Part shown: piece after piece, positions 27,260 through 36,022 of the stretch
Numbering within the stretch: the first letter of the stretch is position 1
Layout: each line of letters opens with the position of its first letter
Source of the DNA: Brevundimonas sp.
GTDB lineage: Bacteria > Pseudomonadota > Alphaproteobacteria > Caulobacterales > Caulobacteraceae
Reading direction: 5' to 3'
Length of the DNA stretch: 64,000 nt
NCBI RefSeq assembly: GCF_003248455.1
Contig: NZ_QFNM01000004.1
Span: 62,001-126,000, forward strand
Translations under genes and position numbers: made by a program
Notes under the pieces: generated by a model
The model's database searches: none
What the model saw: only the letters and a program-made list of their open reading frames with translations
What the model was told of the DNA's origin: nothing

Positions 27260-27290
27260 AAAAAAGGCGGACCCGAACGGGCGCCGCCTT
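27260..27290 (-). terminator. Terminator/attenuator-like hairpin just upstream of phoH
   Basis: On the minus strand, AAGGCGG and CCGCCTT flank an inner CCCG/CGGG stem with a TT loop, and the stem ends in six T. It lies 19 bp before the phoH ATG and upstream of its GGAGG. Either a transcript from further upstream ends here or phoH is controlled by attenuation. Confidence 0.6.
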
Positions 27291-27562
27291 GGATGGTCTT
27301 GGGGAGGAAAAGGTCGCGGCCTTGAGACCAGCCGCCCGGATCCAATGCAGGGCCGTCTGCAACGGGATGTTCCCGCCGCCGAACCGCCGAACCAGGATCC
27401 CAACGCGCCACGCAAAAGCCTCGACGACTGACCGGACCGCGCTTGATCCGGTTTCGGATTCGAGGCCGAAATGGCGACCTGCGAATCGCATCAACAGAAT
27501 GATGCTATCGTGGTTAGCGATCCGTTAAAGCCCTCGTTTTTCAAAGATTAGGTGGTGTTCTG
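27291..27562. other. Gap of about 320 bp between phoH and the carbonic anhydrase gene
   Basis: No gene with family resemblance is seen in this stretch on either strand. It must hold the promoters of both divergent genes. It has GATTC (near 27468) and GAATC (27483-27487) GANTC sites. On the minus strand it ends in the terminator-like hairpin at 27260-27290, so a non-coding leader or small RNA of up to about 250 nt is possible, but no known RNA family was recognised. Confidence 0.35.
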
Positions 27563-28090
27563 ATGACTGTCTACGCATTGGGCGACAGCAAACCTCAGCT
27601 TCCGCCCGAGGGCGAATACTGGGTGGCGCCGAGCGCATCGGTGATAGGGAACGTGATTCTGCACGCCAACGCCAGCGTCTGGTTCGGCGCGACCCTGCGC
27701 GGGGACAACGATCCGATCGTCGTGGGGCCGGACAGCAACGTCCAGGACGGCGGCGTGCTGCACACCGATCTCGGTTCGCCGCTGACGCTGGGGCGCGGCG
27801 TGACGGTGGGGCATCAGGCCATGCTGCATGGCTGCGAGGTGGGGGACTACAGCCTGATCGGCATCGGGGCGGTGGTTTTGAACGGCGTCAGGATCGGCCG
27901 GAACTGCATCATCGGCGCCAACGCCCTGATCACCGAGGGCAAGGTCATTCCCGACAACAGCCTGGTCATGGGCCAGCCCGGCAAGGTGGTGCGCGATCGC
28001 GACCCGGCCCACATCGCCGTGCTGCAGATGTCGGCCGAGCATTATGTGCAGAACTGGAAGCGGTTTGCGGCGGGGCTGCGGCCTTTATGA
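27563..28090 (+). CDS. Gamma carbonic anhydrase family protein
   Basis: 175 residues forming a left-handed beta-helix of hexapeptide repeats. The three expected zinc His ligands are in GGVLHTDLG, VTVGHQAML and MLHGCEVGD. Family members hydrate CO2 or are inactive relatives of the YrdA/PaaY type, so activity is uncertain. AGGTGG about 7 nt upstream supports the start. Its last 6 bases overlap the end of ribF on the other strand. Confidence 0.92.
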   Translation: MTVYALGDSKPQLPPEGEYWVAPSASVIGNVILHANASVWFGATLRGDNDPIVVGPDSNVQDGGVLHTDLGSPLTLGRGVTVGHQAMLHGCEVGDYSLIGIGAVVLNGVRIGRNCIIGANALITEGKVIPDNSLVMGQPGKVVRDRDPAHIAVLQMSAEHYVQNWKRFAAGLRPL

Positions 28091-29017
28091 GGCGCTGAGC
28101 ACGGCCCGCGCCTGGGCCGCATCGGCCTCGATCTGCGTCTTCAGAGCTTCCAGGCCGTCGAACGCCTCTTCGCCGCGCAGCCAGGCGACCAGTTCGGTCT
28201 CGATAGTCTGACCATACAGATCGCCGGCGAAATCGAGCAACCAGACCTCCAGCAGCGGCGTCTCCAGCGCGTACATGGGCCGCACGCCCAGGCTGGCGAC
28301 GCCGTCGATCACGCGCCCGTCCGCCAGACGGCTGCGCGTCGCATAGACGCCGTAGGCGGGCCGCATATAGTCGCCCAAGGCCACATTGGCGGTCGGCACG
28401 CCGATGGTGCGGCCGCGCTTGTCGCCGTGGATCACCTCGCCCCGTATGGCGAAGGGACGGCCCAGGATGGCGGCGGCGCGGGCCATGTCGCCGGCCTTCA
28501 GCGCCTCGCGCACGGCGCTAGACGACAGTTTCAGCCCGTCGGCGTCGTCCAGGCGCTGAACCACCGACACGGTGAAACCAAGCCGCTCGCCATAGGCGCG
28601 CAGGGCCTCGGGCGACCCCGATCGGCCCTTGCCGAAGGTGAAGTCGAAGCCGACGGCGGCGTGGCGCACGCCCAGCCCCTGCGCCAGCACCCGCTCGGCG
28701 AACGCGACGTCGGTCATGCCGGCCATCTCGGCGTCGAACGGCAGCAGATACAGGATGTCGACGCCCAGCGGCGCCAGGGCTTGGGCCATCTGGTCGGCGG
28801 TCATCAGGCGAAAGGGGGCCGCATCCTTCTGGAACCAGCGGCGGGGATGGGGATCGAAGCTGACGACCCCTGCCGGCGCGCCCAGTCGATCGGCCGCCGC
28901 CTTCGCATCGGCGATGACGGCCTGGTGGCCCCGATGCACGCCGTCGAAGGCCCCGAGCGCGACGGCGGCGCCCTTGAGGGCGTCCGGCAGGTCGCGCCAG
29001 TCGCGAACGACCTGCAT
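28085..29017 (-). CDS. ribF: Bifunctional riboflavin kinase / FAD synthetase
   Basis: 310 residues. RibF phosphorylates riboflavin to FMN and adenylates FMN to FAD. The N-terminal nucleotidyltransferase has ALGAFDGVHRGHQAVI and VVSFDPHPRRWF, the middle VGFDFTFGKGRSG and SSSAVREAL, and the C-terminal kinase domain GEVIHGDKRGRTIGVPTANV with DGVASLGVRP. It starts 1 bp after the MaoC stop and is probably in one operon with it. No FMN riboswitch-like structure was noticed. Confidence 0.96.
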   Translation of the reverse strand: MQVVRDWRDLPDALKGAAVALGAFDGVHRGHQAVIADAKAAADRLGAPAGVVSFDPHPRRWFQKDAAPFRLMTADQMAQALAPLGVDILYLLPFDAEMAGMTDVAFAERVLAQGLGVRHAAVGFDFTFGKGRSGSPEALRAYGERLGFTVSVVQRLDDADGLKLSSSAVREALKAGDMARAAAILGRPFAIRGEVIHGDKRGRTIGVPTANVALGDYMRPAYGVYATRSRLADGRVIDGVASLGVRPMYALETPLLEVWLLDFAGDLYGQTIETELVAWLRGEEAFDGLEALKTQIEADAAQARAVLSAS

Positions 29018-29018
29018 A

Positions 29019-29480
29019 TCAGCGCTGGGACGGTTTGCGCCGGCGCGGGACGCGGACCACGGCGACGCCGTCCATGATCATGGTCTCGCCCACGAAGCCT
29101 TCGCAGCTCAGCTTGACCCGCGCGCTGTCGGCCTCGACATCGATCACCGTGATCAGGATGCGCACGACATCGTCGATCCGCACCGGCTGATGGAACGCCA
29201 GAGTCTGGGAGATGTAGATCGAGCCCGCGCCGGGCAGGATCGTGCCCACCACCGCCGATCCGAAAGAGGCGCTCAGCAGGCCGTGGGCGATCCGGCCGCG
29301 ATAGGCGGTCTTGGAGGCGAAGGCCTCGTCCAGGTGAACCGGATTGAAATCGTCCGACGCCTCGGCGAACAGGCGAATGCGGTCCTCCGTCGCCACGACG
29401 ATTTTCTCGGCCGCCATGCCGACGTGAAGTTCGTCCAGGATGTAACCACCGGACGGATGCTGCTGAACCAATTCGACCAT
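29019..29480 (-). CDS. MaoC-type (R)-specific enoyl-CoA hydratase-like protein
   Basis: 153 residues, hot-dog fold. The catalytic motif is SDDFNPVHLDEAFA with a downstream GRIAHGLLSASFGSAVVG. These proteins hydrate trans-2-enoyl-CoA to (R)-3-hydroxyacyl-CoA, linking fatty acid oxidation to other uses. The start MVELVQQHPSGG at 29480 places the conserved ELHVGM about 20 residues in, as in relatives. Its start abuts the HAD gene in a different frame with no stop between, which suggests a frameshift or overlap. Confidence 0.88.
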   Translation of the reverse strand: MVELVQQHPSGGYILDELHVGMAAEKIVVATEDRIRLFAEASDDFNPVHLDEAFASKTAYRGRIAHGLLSASFGSAVVGTILPGAGSIYISQTLAFHQPVRIDDVVRILITVIDVEADSARVKLSCEGFVGETMIMDGVAVVRVPRRRKPSQR

Positions 29481-29481
29481 G

Positions 29482-30336
29482 CAGCGCGGCGTAGCGGGCA
29501 TAGGCCGTCTCGGCCTTCAGCAACTCGGCGGCGCGGGCCGGATCCAGCGTCCCGTCCGCTCCCTTGGCCTGGTCGCCGTGGATTCCCTGCGCGATGAACA
29601 GGCAGTCCAGCCCTTGCGCATTGGCGCCCATGACGTCGGTCACGACGCCGTCGCCGATGCACAGAACGCGGGAACGATCGACGGGCCGGCCCGACAGGCC
29701 TTCCGCCTCCTTGATCGCCAGGTCGTAGATGGGGGCGAAGGGCTTGCCGGCCATGACCACCCGTCCGCCCTGCGACGCATACAGATCGGCCAGGGCGCCG
29801 CCGCAATAGATCAGCTGGTCGCCGCGCTGGACCACCCGGTCGGGGTTGGCGCAGATCAGTTCGATGTCGCGTGCGGCTCCGACGGCGAACCGCTCGCGAT
29901 AGTCCTCCGGCGTCTCGGTCGTGTCGTCCACCGGGCCGGTCACGGAAATGAAGGCGGCGTCCTCGGCGCTGGCCGCCCGCTCCAGCCCCAGGCCGGCGTA
30001 CAGGGGCGCGTCGCGTTCGGGGCCGACGATCCACGCCGGACCCGGCGCCCGCTTGGCGAGTTCCGCCCGCGTCGCATCGCCCGAGGTGACGAAGGCCTTC
30101 CACGCCTCGCGCGGCACGCCCAGCCCGTCCAGCTGTGCGACCACGTCCGAGGCCGGACGCGGCGAATTGGAGATCAACACCACATGCCCGCCCTCGCGAT
30201 TGAACCGCGCCAGCGCCTCGCACGGCGCCGCCCAGCTCTCGCGCCCATTATGGATCACCCCCCACACGTCGCAGAGCAGGATGTCATAGTCGCCGGCGAC
30301 GGCGGCGAGATGAGGCAGGGGGCGGGGAAGGGTCAT
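29482..30336 (-). CDS. TIGR01459-type HAD class IIA hydrolase, no own stop codon
   Basis: About 285 residues have family resemblance. Motif I is YDILLCDVWGVIHNG, motif II ISNSPRPASD, then GKPFAPIYDLAIKEAEG and VLCIGDGVVTDVMGANAQGLD. Relatives are sugar- or nucleotide-phosphatase-like and end close to this length. Here the frame has no stop near the expected end; it runs on through maoC and much of ribF to 28804 in a frame that looks non-coding. I annotate only the supported part. A one-base insertion or two-base deletion near 29490 would put it in the maoC frame. The start MTLPRPLPHL at 30336 is chosen by alignment with motif I; no clear ribosome-binding site. Confidence 0.65.
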
Positions 30337-30437
30337 CGGGCGGTGGTAGCCGCTAGCGCCCAGCGACGAAAGCCTCCCTGTCGCGAACCGATGGACCAGA
30401 CCCCTCAACCGTCCAGCTTGTCGTGCGTTAGAAGGTC

Positions 30438-31571
30438 ATGCCGCCCGAAATCATCGCCCTGACCCGTCACGTTCGCGCCCTGTGGCATCGGTTCGATTGG
30501 CTGCCGGAATGGGCGGTGATCGGACTGGTGCTGTTGGTCTTCGTGGGCGGGGGCTGGCTGACGCACAAGGTCGTCTTCGCCGTTCTGCGCCGCGTGGTCA
30601 GGAACAAGGATGTCTTCTGGCGCGGGGTGGTCGAACGGGCGCGGGTCAAGCTGCGGGTGCTGATCATAATCATCGGCGTCGGCATCGGCGTGACCGTATC
30701 GCCGATGGCGCCCGAACCCTCGGCCGACATCCGCGCGGTGCTGCTGTTTCTCTTCATCCTGACGCTGGGCTGGCTGGCGTCCGGGGTGCTGGACATGTGG
30801 TCCGTCATGCACCTGAAGCGATACAACATCGCCGTCGAGGACAATCTGCTGGCCCGCAAACACCTGACCCAGACCCGAATCCTGCAGCGGGTGGCCAAGG
30901 TGATCCTGTTCATCGTCACTGTCGGCCTGGCTCTGATGACCATCGCCGGTTTCCGTCAGTGGGGCGTCAGCCTCTTGGCCTCGGCCGGGGTGGTCGGCAT
31001 CATCGCCGGCCTGGCGCTTCAGCCGATCCTGACGAACATGGTCGCCGGCATCCAGATCGCCCTGACCCAGCCGATCCGCATCGACGACGCCGTCATCGTC
31101 GAGAACGAGTGGGGCAATGTCGAAGAGATCACCTCGACCTATGTCGTGGTCAAGCTGTGGGACTGGCGGCGGATGGTCCTGCCCCTGTCCTATTTCATCA
31201 CCAAACCCTTCCAGAACTGGACGCGCGAGAACGCCCGGCTGATCGGCACGGCCTTCTTCTACGTCGATTACGAGGCGCCGATCGACAAGCTGCGCGAGGC
31301 GTTCGAGGGAATCGTGAAAGCCTCGAAACTGTGGGACGGCGATGTGCAGGTGATGCAGGTGACGGACATCACCGAACGCGTGTTGCAGGTCCGCTGTCTG
31401 GCCAGCGCCCGCTCGGCGCCCGTCGCCTTCGACCTGCGCTGTGAAATCCGCGAGAAGCTGATGGCCTTCATGCGCGACGAGTGCCGCGAAGCTCTGCCGC
31501 GCGACCGGATCGAGTGGCCGCAGGGAGAAGAGCGGCCGATCAGTCCGCCAGAGCCGACCGGCCCTGGCTGA
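30438..31571 (+). CDS. MscS-family mechanosensitive channel
   Basis: 377 residues. Several membrane segments lie near residues 25-45, 70-88, 100-118, 150-170 and 178-200; the last, GVVGIIAGLALQPILTNMVAGIQIAL, is the pore-lining MscS helix, followed by the beta domain with EWGNVEEITSTYVVVKLWDWRR. It opens on membrane tension to release solutes in hypo-osmotic shock. A hydrophilic C-terminal tail follows. The gene diverges from the HAD gene across about 100 bp. Its 3' end overlaps an unknown minus-strand gene by 32 bp. Confidence 0.92.
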   Translation: MPPEIIALTRHVRALWHRFDWLPEWAVIGLVLLVFVGGGWLTHKVVFAVLRRVVRNKDVFWRGVVERARVKLRVLIIIIGVGIGVTVSPMAPEPSADIRAVLLFLFILTLGWLASGVLDMWSVMHLKRYNIAVEDNLLARKHLTQTRILQRVAKVILFIVTVGLALMTIAGFRQWGVSLLASAGVVGIIAGLALQPILTNMVAGIQIALTQPIRIDDAVIVENEWGNVEEITSTYVVVKLWDWRRMVLPLSYFITKPFQNWTRENARLIGTAFFYVDYEAPIDKLREAFEGIVKASKLWDGDVQVMQVTDITERVLQVRCLASARSAPVAFDLRCEIREKLMAFMRDECREALPRDRIEWPQGEERPISPPEPTGPG

Positions 31572-31953
31572 TCGCCTGGTCCAGGGTCAAGGTGCGGGCG
31601 GGCGGCGTCTCGCCGCAGGCCACGGCCAGCAGTTCGGCGGCGTCGCCGCCGGGCGCCGCGGCATAGGGCGGGGCCGTTTCGGGCGTCGCGGGGCCTTCGA
31701 CGCCGTCGTCGCGCAGGGAAGCGAAATCCAGCCGGTCGACCGTCCTTGTTCGGCAGTCGAAGACCCAGCGCGACCAGCCGCCGATGTAGAGGACGTCGCC
31801 CACGTGGAACCCCTGTTCCGCCACCTGGAGGCTGCGCATCCGCGCGGCGTCGCCCTGGCGCACGATGGAGGCCACGTCCGCATATTGCGCGAAACGCCCC
31901 ACGCCGGTCTGGACCAGGGCGGGATCGGACAGGGCCAGCAACATCGCGATCAT
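31540..31953 (-). CDS. Unknown 137-residue protein coupled to smc
   Basis: Not firmly recognised. A short hydrophobic N-terminus (MIAMLLALSDPALVQTG) may be a weak signal sequence. The middle has VGDVLYIGGWSRWVFDCRTRTVDRLD and a later LLAVACGE, a DC...AC cysteine spacing that faintly recalls surface-adhesin-E-like secreted proteins. Its start overlaps the smc stop as ATGA, so translation is probably coupled to smc. Its 3' end overlaps the mscS gene on the other strand by 32 bp, which is unusual but seen in compact genomes. Confidence 0.65.
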   Translation of the reverse strand: MIAMLLALSDPALVQTGVGRFAQYADVASIVRQGDAARMRSLQVAEQGFHVGDVLYIGGWSRWVFDCRTRTVDRLDFASLRDDGVEGPATPETAPPYAAAPGGDAAELLAVACGETPPARTLTLDQAISQGRSALAD

Positions 31954-34900
31954 GCGACCAAGGTCTCGGCCTGGTGCAGGTCCACGCTGACCAGCTGGCT
32001 CATGCCGCGTTCGGGCATGGTGACGCCGTAGAGGCGGTCCATCCGGCTCATGGTGACGGGGTTGTGGGTGATGACGATGAAGCGGGTGTCGGTGCGCGAC
32101 CGCATCTCGTGCAGCATCCGGCAGAAGCGGTCGACGTTGGCGTCGTCCAGCGGGGCGTCCACCTCGTCCAGCACGCAGACGGGGGCGGGGTTGGCCAGGA
32201 AGACGCCGAAGATCAGGGCCGCCGCCGTCAGGGCCTGTTCGCCGCCCGACATCAGGCTCATGACCGACAGCCGCTTGCCGGGCGGGCAGGCGTAGATCTC
32301 AAGCCCCGCCTCCAGCGGATCGTCGCTTTCGACCAGCTTCAGCTCGGCCTGGCCGCCGCCGAACAGGGCCTCGAACAGGCTCTTGAAGTTGGCGTTGATG
32401 ACGTCGAACGCCGCCACCAGCCGCTCGCGGCCCTCGGCGTTCAACTCGTCGATGCCGTCGCGCAGTTTGGCGATCGCCTGGGTCAGGTCGATGCGCTCGG
32501 ACTTCATGCTGTTCAGCCGGTCGCCGTATTCGACCGCCTCGTCCTCGGCGCGCAGGTTGACGGCGCCCAGGGCCTCGCGCTCGCGTTCCAGCCCGTAAAG
32601 CAGGCTCTCGGCGCCGGCCGCGTCGGGGGGGCGGGCGACGGCGTCGTCGGTCAGCTTCCGGCCCAGGTCCTCCGGCGACATCTGGGCCGTTTCGCGCAGG
32701 GTGGTCTCGGCCTCGATCAGTTTCTCGGCGGCGGCCTCGGCGCGGGCCAAGAGGCCGGCTCTGGCCTCGCGGGCTTGCGACGCGGCGGTCTCGGCGGCGC
32801 GGCTGGCGCGGTCGGCGTCACCCGCAGCCGTATCGGCCGCCGCCATGGCGTCGGACGCGGACTGCTTCCTCTGTTCGGCGGCGGCCAGCGTATCCAGCAG
32901 CTTGCCGCGCTGTTCGGCGAAGCCCTGGGGGGCGATCTCGGCCTGTTTCAGCAGGGCGGCGGTCTTTTCCGCGTCCTTGGCCAAGGCGGCGATGCGGGCG
33001 GCGCTGTCCTTGGCGCGGCCGAGCCAGCCGTCGCGGGCGCGGGTCAGGCCGCCCAGCCGCTGTTCCCGCCCCTGACGGTCGCGAGCCTCGGCGTCGCGGT
33101 CGGATCGGGCGGCCTGGGCGGCGGCGCGCGCCGTGTCGGCGGCGACGCGGGCGCCGGCCAACGCCTCGCGCAGCCCGGCCAGGGTTTCGGACGGCGCATC
33201 CGTCGTCCGGGCGGCTTCAAGCGCCCCTTCCGCCTCTGCGACCTCGGCCGCCAGGCGGGCCACGGTGTCGTCCAGCGCCTGGGCGCGGGCTTCGCGCCGG
33301 GCCTGGTCGCGGGCCAGTGTCTCGACACGGTCGCGGGCGGCGGTCGCGGCCTTGTCGGCGGCGAAGGGTTTGAGGCGCGCAGCCTTCATCGCGTCCTCGG
33401 CGGCGCGAAAGGCGTCGGTGGCGGCCTTCTGCCGGGCCTGGGCCTGTTCCAGGGCGGGCTTGCCCTTGTCGATCTCGGCCTCCAGTTCAGCCAGTCGGGT
33501 GCGCTGGGCCAGGCGGACGGCGGCGGGGCGCGGGGCCTCCGCGCGGCTGACGAAGCCGTCCCAGCGATAGAGGTCGCCCTCGGTCGTCACCAGCCGGGCG
33601 CCTGTGGGCAGGCCCGGAGCCAGCCGGGCGGCGTCGGCCCTCGCCGCGACGCCGCACAGGGCCAGGCGGGCGGTCAATTGGTCGGGCGCCTGCACATGGG
33701 CGGACAGGGGTGAAACGCCCGCGGGCCAGACGGGGGAGGGAACATCCGCGCCGCCCCAGTAGGCGGCGGCCCGCGCGTCCAGCGCCGCGTCCAGATCGTC
33801 GCCCAGGGCGGCGGCCAGGGCGGCCTCGTAGCCCTTGTCGGCGCGGACCTTGTCGAGGGCGGGCGGATGGTCGCGCTTGCCCGTGACCAGCAGCTGGGCC
33901 AGGCCGCGCGCTTCGGTCTGGAGGCGACCCAGACGGTCCTCGGCGGCGCGGGCCGCGGTGCGAGCCTCCTGCTCGGCGCGGGCCAGGTCGCCGCGTTTCG
34001 CCTCGACGGCTTCGACGGCTTCGCGCGCGGCGGCCAATTCGCCCCGGGCCGCCTCCAGCGCCTGATGGGCGGTCTCGAGCTCCGGCGTTTCCAGCGGCCC
34101 CAGGGCCTCGCGTTCCCGCTTCGCCTGATCGTGCTGGGCCGTGACGCGGGCCAGTCGGGTCTCGGCGTCGCGCTTGCGAGCCATTTCGGCGTTGGCGCGG
34201 GCTTCGACGGCGGCCAGGGTTCCGGCCAGACGCTCGACCTCCCCATCGGCGGCCTTGCGGGCGTCCTCGGCGGCTTGGAGGGCCTTGTCCAGTTCGGGGC
34301 CGCGTTCGGGGGCGGCGGCGATCTCGGCCTTCAGCCTGGTCAGTTCGTGGTCCAGTCGGTCCAGTTCGCGTTTCGCGTCGGCGGCCATAGTCTCTTCGCG
34401 TTCGACGTCGGCGGCGATGCGCGCGGCCTCGGCCTTCAGCCGATCGACCTCGGCGCGGGCGGCCTGTTCGGCCATGTCCAGCCGGTCGCGTTCCAGGCTG
34501 GCCCGATGCAGCAGGGCGGAGGCGACGGCGTCCTCTTCCCGCGCCGGTTTCAAGGCTTCCTGGGCCGCCAGGGCGGCGGTCTGGGCGGCGGCGGCGGCGG
34601 TCGTGGTCTCGGCCACGGCCTGGTCGGCCTGGCGCAGTTCGGCGGCGGCGGCCTCGGCGGCCAGGCGCGCGTCGTTCCAGCGGACATAGAGCAGGGCGGC
34701 CTGAAGGGCGCGGATCTCGGCGGAGATCTTCTTGTACTTTTCGGCTTGCCGGGCCTCGCGCTTCAGCCGGTTCAGCGCCGTCTCCAACTCGCGGCCGATG
34801 TCGTCCAGGCGTTCGAGGTTGGTCTCGGCGGCCTTCAGGCGCAACTCGGCCTCATGCCTGCGGGTGTGCAGGCCGGCGACCCCACCCGCCTCTTCCAGGA

Positions 34901-35387
34901 TGCGACGGCGGTTCTGGGGCTTGGCGGCGATCAGTTCGGAAATTTGGCCCTGACGCACCAGGGCGGGCGAGTTGGCGCCGGTCGAGGCGTCGGCGAACAG
35001 CAGCTGGACGTCGCGGGCGCGGACCTCCTTGCCGTTGATCCGATAGGTCGAGCCCTGGCCCCGGTCGATGCGGCGCGACACCTCCAGCACCGGCGCGTCG
35101 GTAAAGGGCTGGGGCGCGCGGCACTGCGCATTGTCGATCGTCAGGCTGACTTCGGCGTGGCTGCGCGGGGGGCGGCCCGCCGCGCCGGCGAAGATGACGT
35201 CGTCCATGCCCTGGCCGCGCATGGCCTTGGCCGAATTGGCGCCCATGACCCAGCGCAGGCTTTCCAGCACATTGGACTTGCCGCAGCCGTTGGGTCCGAC
35301 CACGCCGGTCAGGCCGGATTCGATCTGGACCTCCGCCGCATCGACGAAGGATTTGAAGCCGACCAGCCGGAGCCGCTGGAACTGCAT
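31950..35387 (-). CDS. smc: Chromosome segregation protein SMC
   Basis: 1145 residues. SMC is the condensin ATPase that organises and separates chromosomes with ScpA/ScpB. The N-terminal head starts MQFQRLRLVGFKSFVDA with Walker A VVGPNGCGKSNVLES (about residue 35). Two long Ala/Glu/Arg-rich coiled coils flank a hinge near residues 500-640. The C-terminal head has the ABC signature LMSGGEQALTAA (about 1045) and Walker B VCVLDEVDAPLDDANV. It starts 12 bp after a DsbA-like gene and is coupled at its end to a small unknown gene. Confidence 0.97.
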   Translation of the reverse strand: MQFQRLRLVGFKSFVDAAEVQIESGLTGVVGPNGCGKSNVLESLRWVMGANSAKAMRGQGMDDVIFAGAAGRPPRSHAEVSLTIDNAQCRAPQPFTDAPVLEVSRRIDRGQGSTYRINGKEVRARDVQLLFADASTGANSPALVRQGQISELIAAKPQNRRRILEEAGGVAGLHTRRHEAELRLKAAETNLERLDDIGRELETALNRLKREARQAEKYKKISAEIRALQAALLYVRWNDARLAAEAAAAELRQADQAVAETTTAAAAAQTAALAAQEALKPAREEDAVASALLHRASLERDRLDMAEQAARAEVDRLKAEAARIAADVEREETMAADAKRELDRLDHELTRLKAEIAAAPERGPELDKALQAAEDARKAADGEVERLAGTLAAVEARANAEMARKRDAETRLARVTAQHDQAKREREALGPLETPELETAHQALEAARGELAAAREAVEAVEAKRGDLARAEQEARTAARAAEDRLGRLQTEARGLAQLLVTGKRDHPPALDKVRADKGYEAALAAALGDDLDAALDARAAAYWGGADVPSPVWPAGVSPLSAHVQAPDQLTARLALCGVAARADAARLAPGLPTGARLVTTEGDLYRWDGFVSRAEAPRPAAVRLAQRTRLAELEAEIDKGKPALEQAQARQKAATDAFRAAEDAMKAARLKPFAADKAATAARDRVETLARDQARREARAQALDDTVARLAAEVAEAEGALEAARTTDAPSETLAGLREALAGARVAADTARAAAQAARSDRDAEARDRQGREQRLGGLTRARDGWLGRAKDSAARIAALAKDAEKTAALLKQAEIAPQGFAEQRGKLLDTLAAAEQRKQSASDAMAAADTAAGDADRASRAAETAASQAREARAGLLARAEAAAEKLIEAETTLRETAQMSPEDLGRKLTDDAVARPPDAAGAESLLYGLEREREALGAVNLRAEDEAVEYGDRLNSMKSERIDLTQAIAKLRDGIDELNAEGRERLVAAFDVINANFKSLFEALFGGGQAELKLVESDDPLEAGLEIYACPPGKRLSVMSLMSGGEQALTAAALIFGVFLANPAPVCVLDEVDAPLDDANVDRFCRMLHEMRSRTDTRFIVITHNPVTMSRMDRLYGVTMPERGMSQLVSVDLHQAETLVA

Positions 35388-35399
35388 GGCCTTAAGCGA

Positions 35400-36011
35400 T
35401 CACCGACGCAGCAGCGGGTCGATGGCCGCCGACAGGGCCTCCAGCGAATGGTCCATGACGAGCGTCCCGTTGACGAAGAAGCTGGGCGTGCCGGTGACGC
35501 CCGCCGCCTGGGCGCCGGCGATCTGACCATCCAGGGCCGCGCGCGTCTCGGGCGCGCTGAGGCAGGTCTCGATCTCTGCGCGGGTCCGGCCGCTGGCGGC
35601 GACCCCGGCGGCGAACCAGGGCTGGGCGCCCGTCGCGACCAAGTTGGCCTGATCGCGCATAAAGACCGCCGCCACGTCGAAATACTTGCCCGGAGCGGCG
35701 CACAGGGCCACGGCGGCGGCCGCTGCGGCGACGTTGGCCGGCGCCGTCGGCAGGTTGCGGTGGACCAGCCGGACCTTGCCCGTGTCGATATATTTGGCCT
35801 TGAACGCCGGCAGGACCGTGTTGTGGAAATCGGCGCAGTGCGGGCAGGTGAAGGAGGCGTATTCGATCACCGTGACCGGGGCGTCCGCCCGGCCCAAGAC
35901 ATGATCCTGGGCCGTGACGGGCGGCGGCGCATCGGCGGCGACCGCGGACGCCGCCGCGCCCATCGACAGGGCGGCGGCTAAGGAGAGGGCCAGGACGGCG
36001 CGCCGGATCAT
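35400..36011 (-). CDS. Periplasmic DsbA-like thioredoxin-fold protein
   Basis: 203 residues with a signal peptide (MIRRAVLALSLAAALSMGAAASAVAA). The active site is SFTCPHCADFH, the DsbA-type CPHC, and the cis-Pro loop is GVTGTPSFFVNG. It probably oxidises or shuffles disulfides in the periplasm. A very similar gene lies 11 bp upstream, so the pair is a tandem duplication within the smc operon. The start at 36011 is the Met of the signal peptide; a longer upstream frame reads through its neighbour and is not real. Confidence 0.9.
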   Translation of the reverse strand: MIRRAVLALSLAAALSMGAAASAVAADAPPPVTAQDHVLGRADAPVTVIEYASFTCPHCADFHNTVLPAFKAKYIDTGKVRLVHRNLPTAPANVAAAAAAVALCAAPGKYFDVAAVFMRDQANLVATGAQPWFAAGVAASGRTRAEIETCLSAPETRAALDGQIAGAQAAGVTGTPSFFVNGTLVMDHSLEALSAAIDPLLRR

Positions 36012-36022
36012 CGACGGCGGTC

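Noticed and set aside
26462..27415. A 58-residue N-terminal extension of PhoH.
   Set aside because: It reads through a strong hairpin with a T-run, and a perfect GGAGG precedes the ATG at 27241.
25173..27494. A 773-residue minus-strand frame spanning phoH and most of the UDP-glucose dehydrogenase gene.
   Set aside because: It is out of frame with both real genes and runs through a repeat and a terminator-like hairpin.
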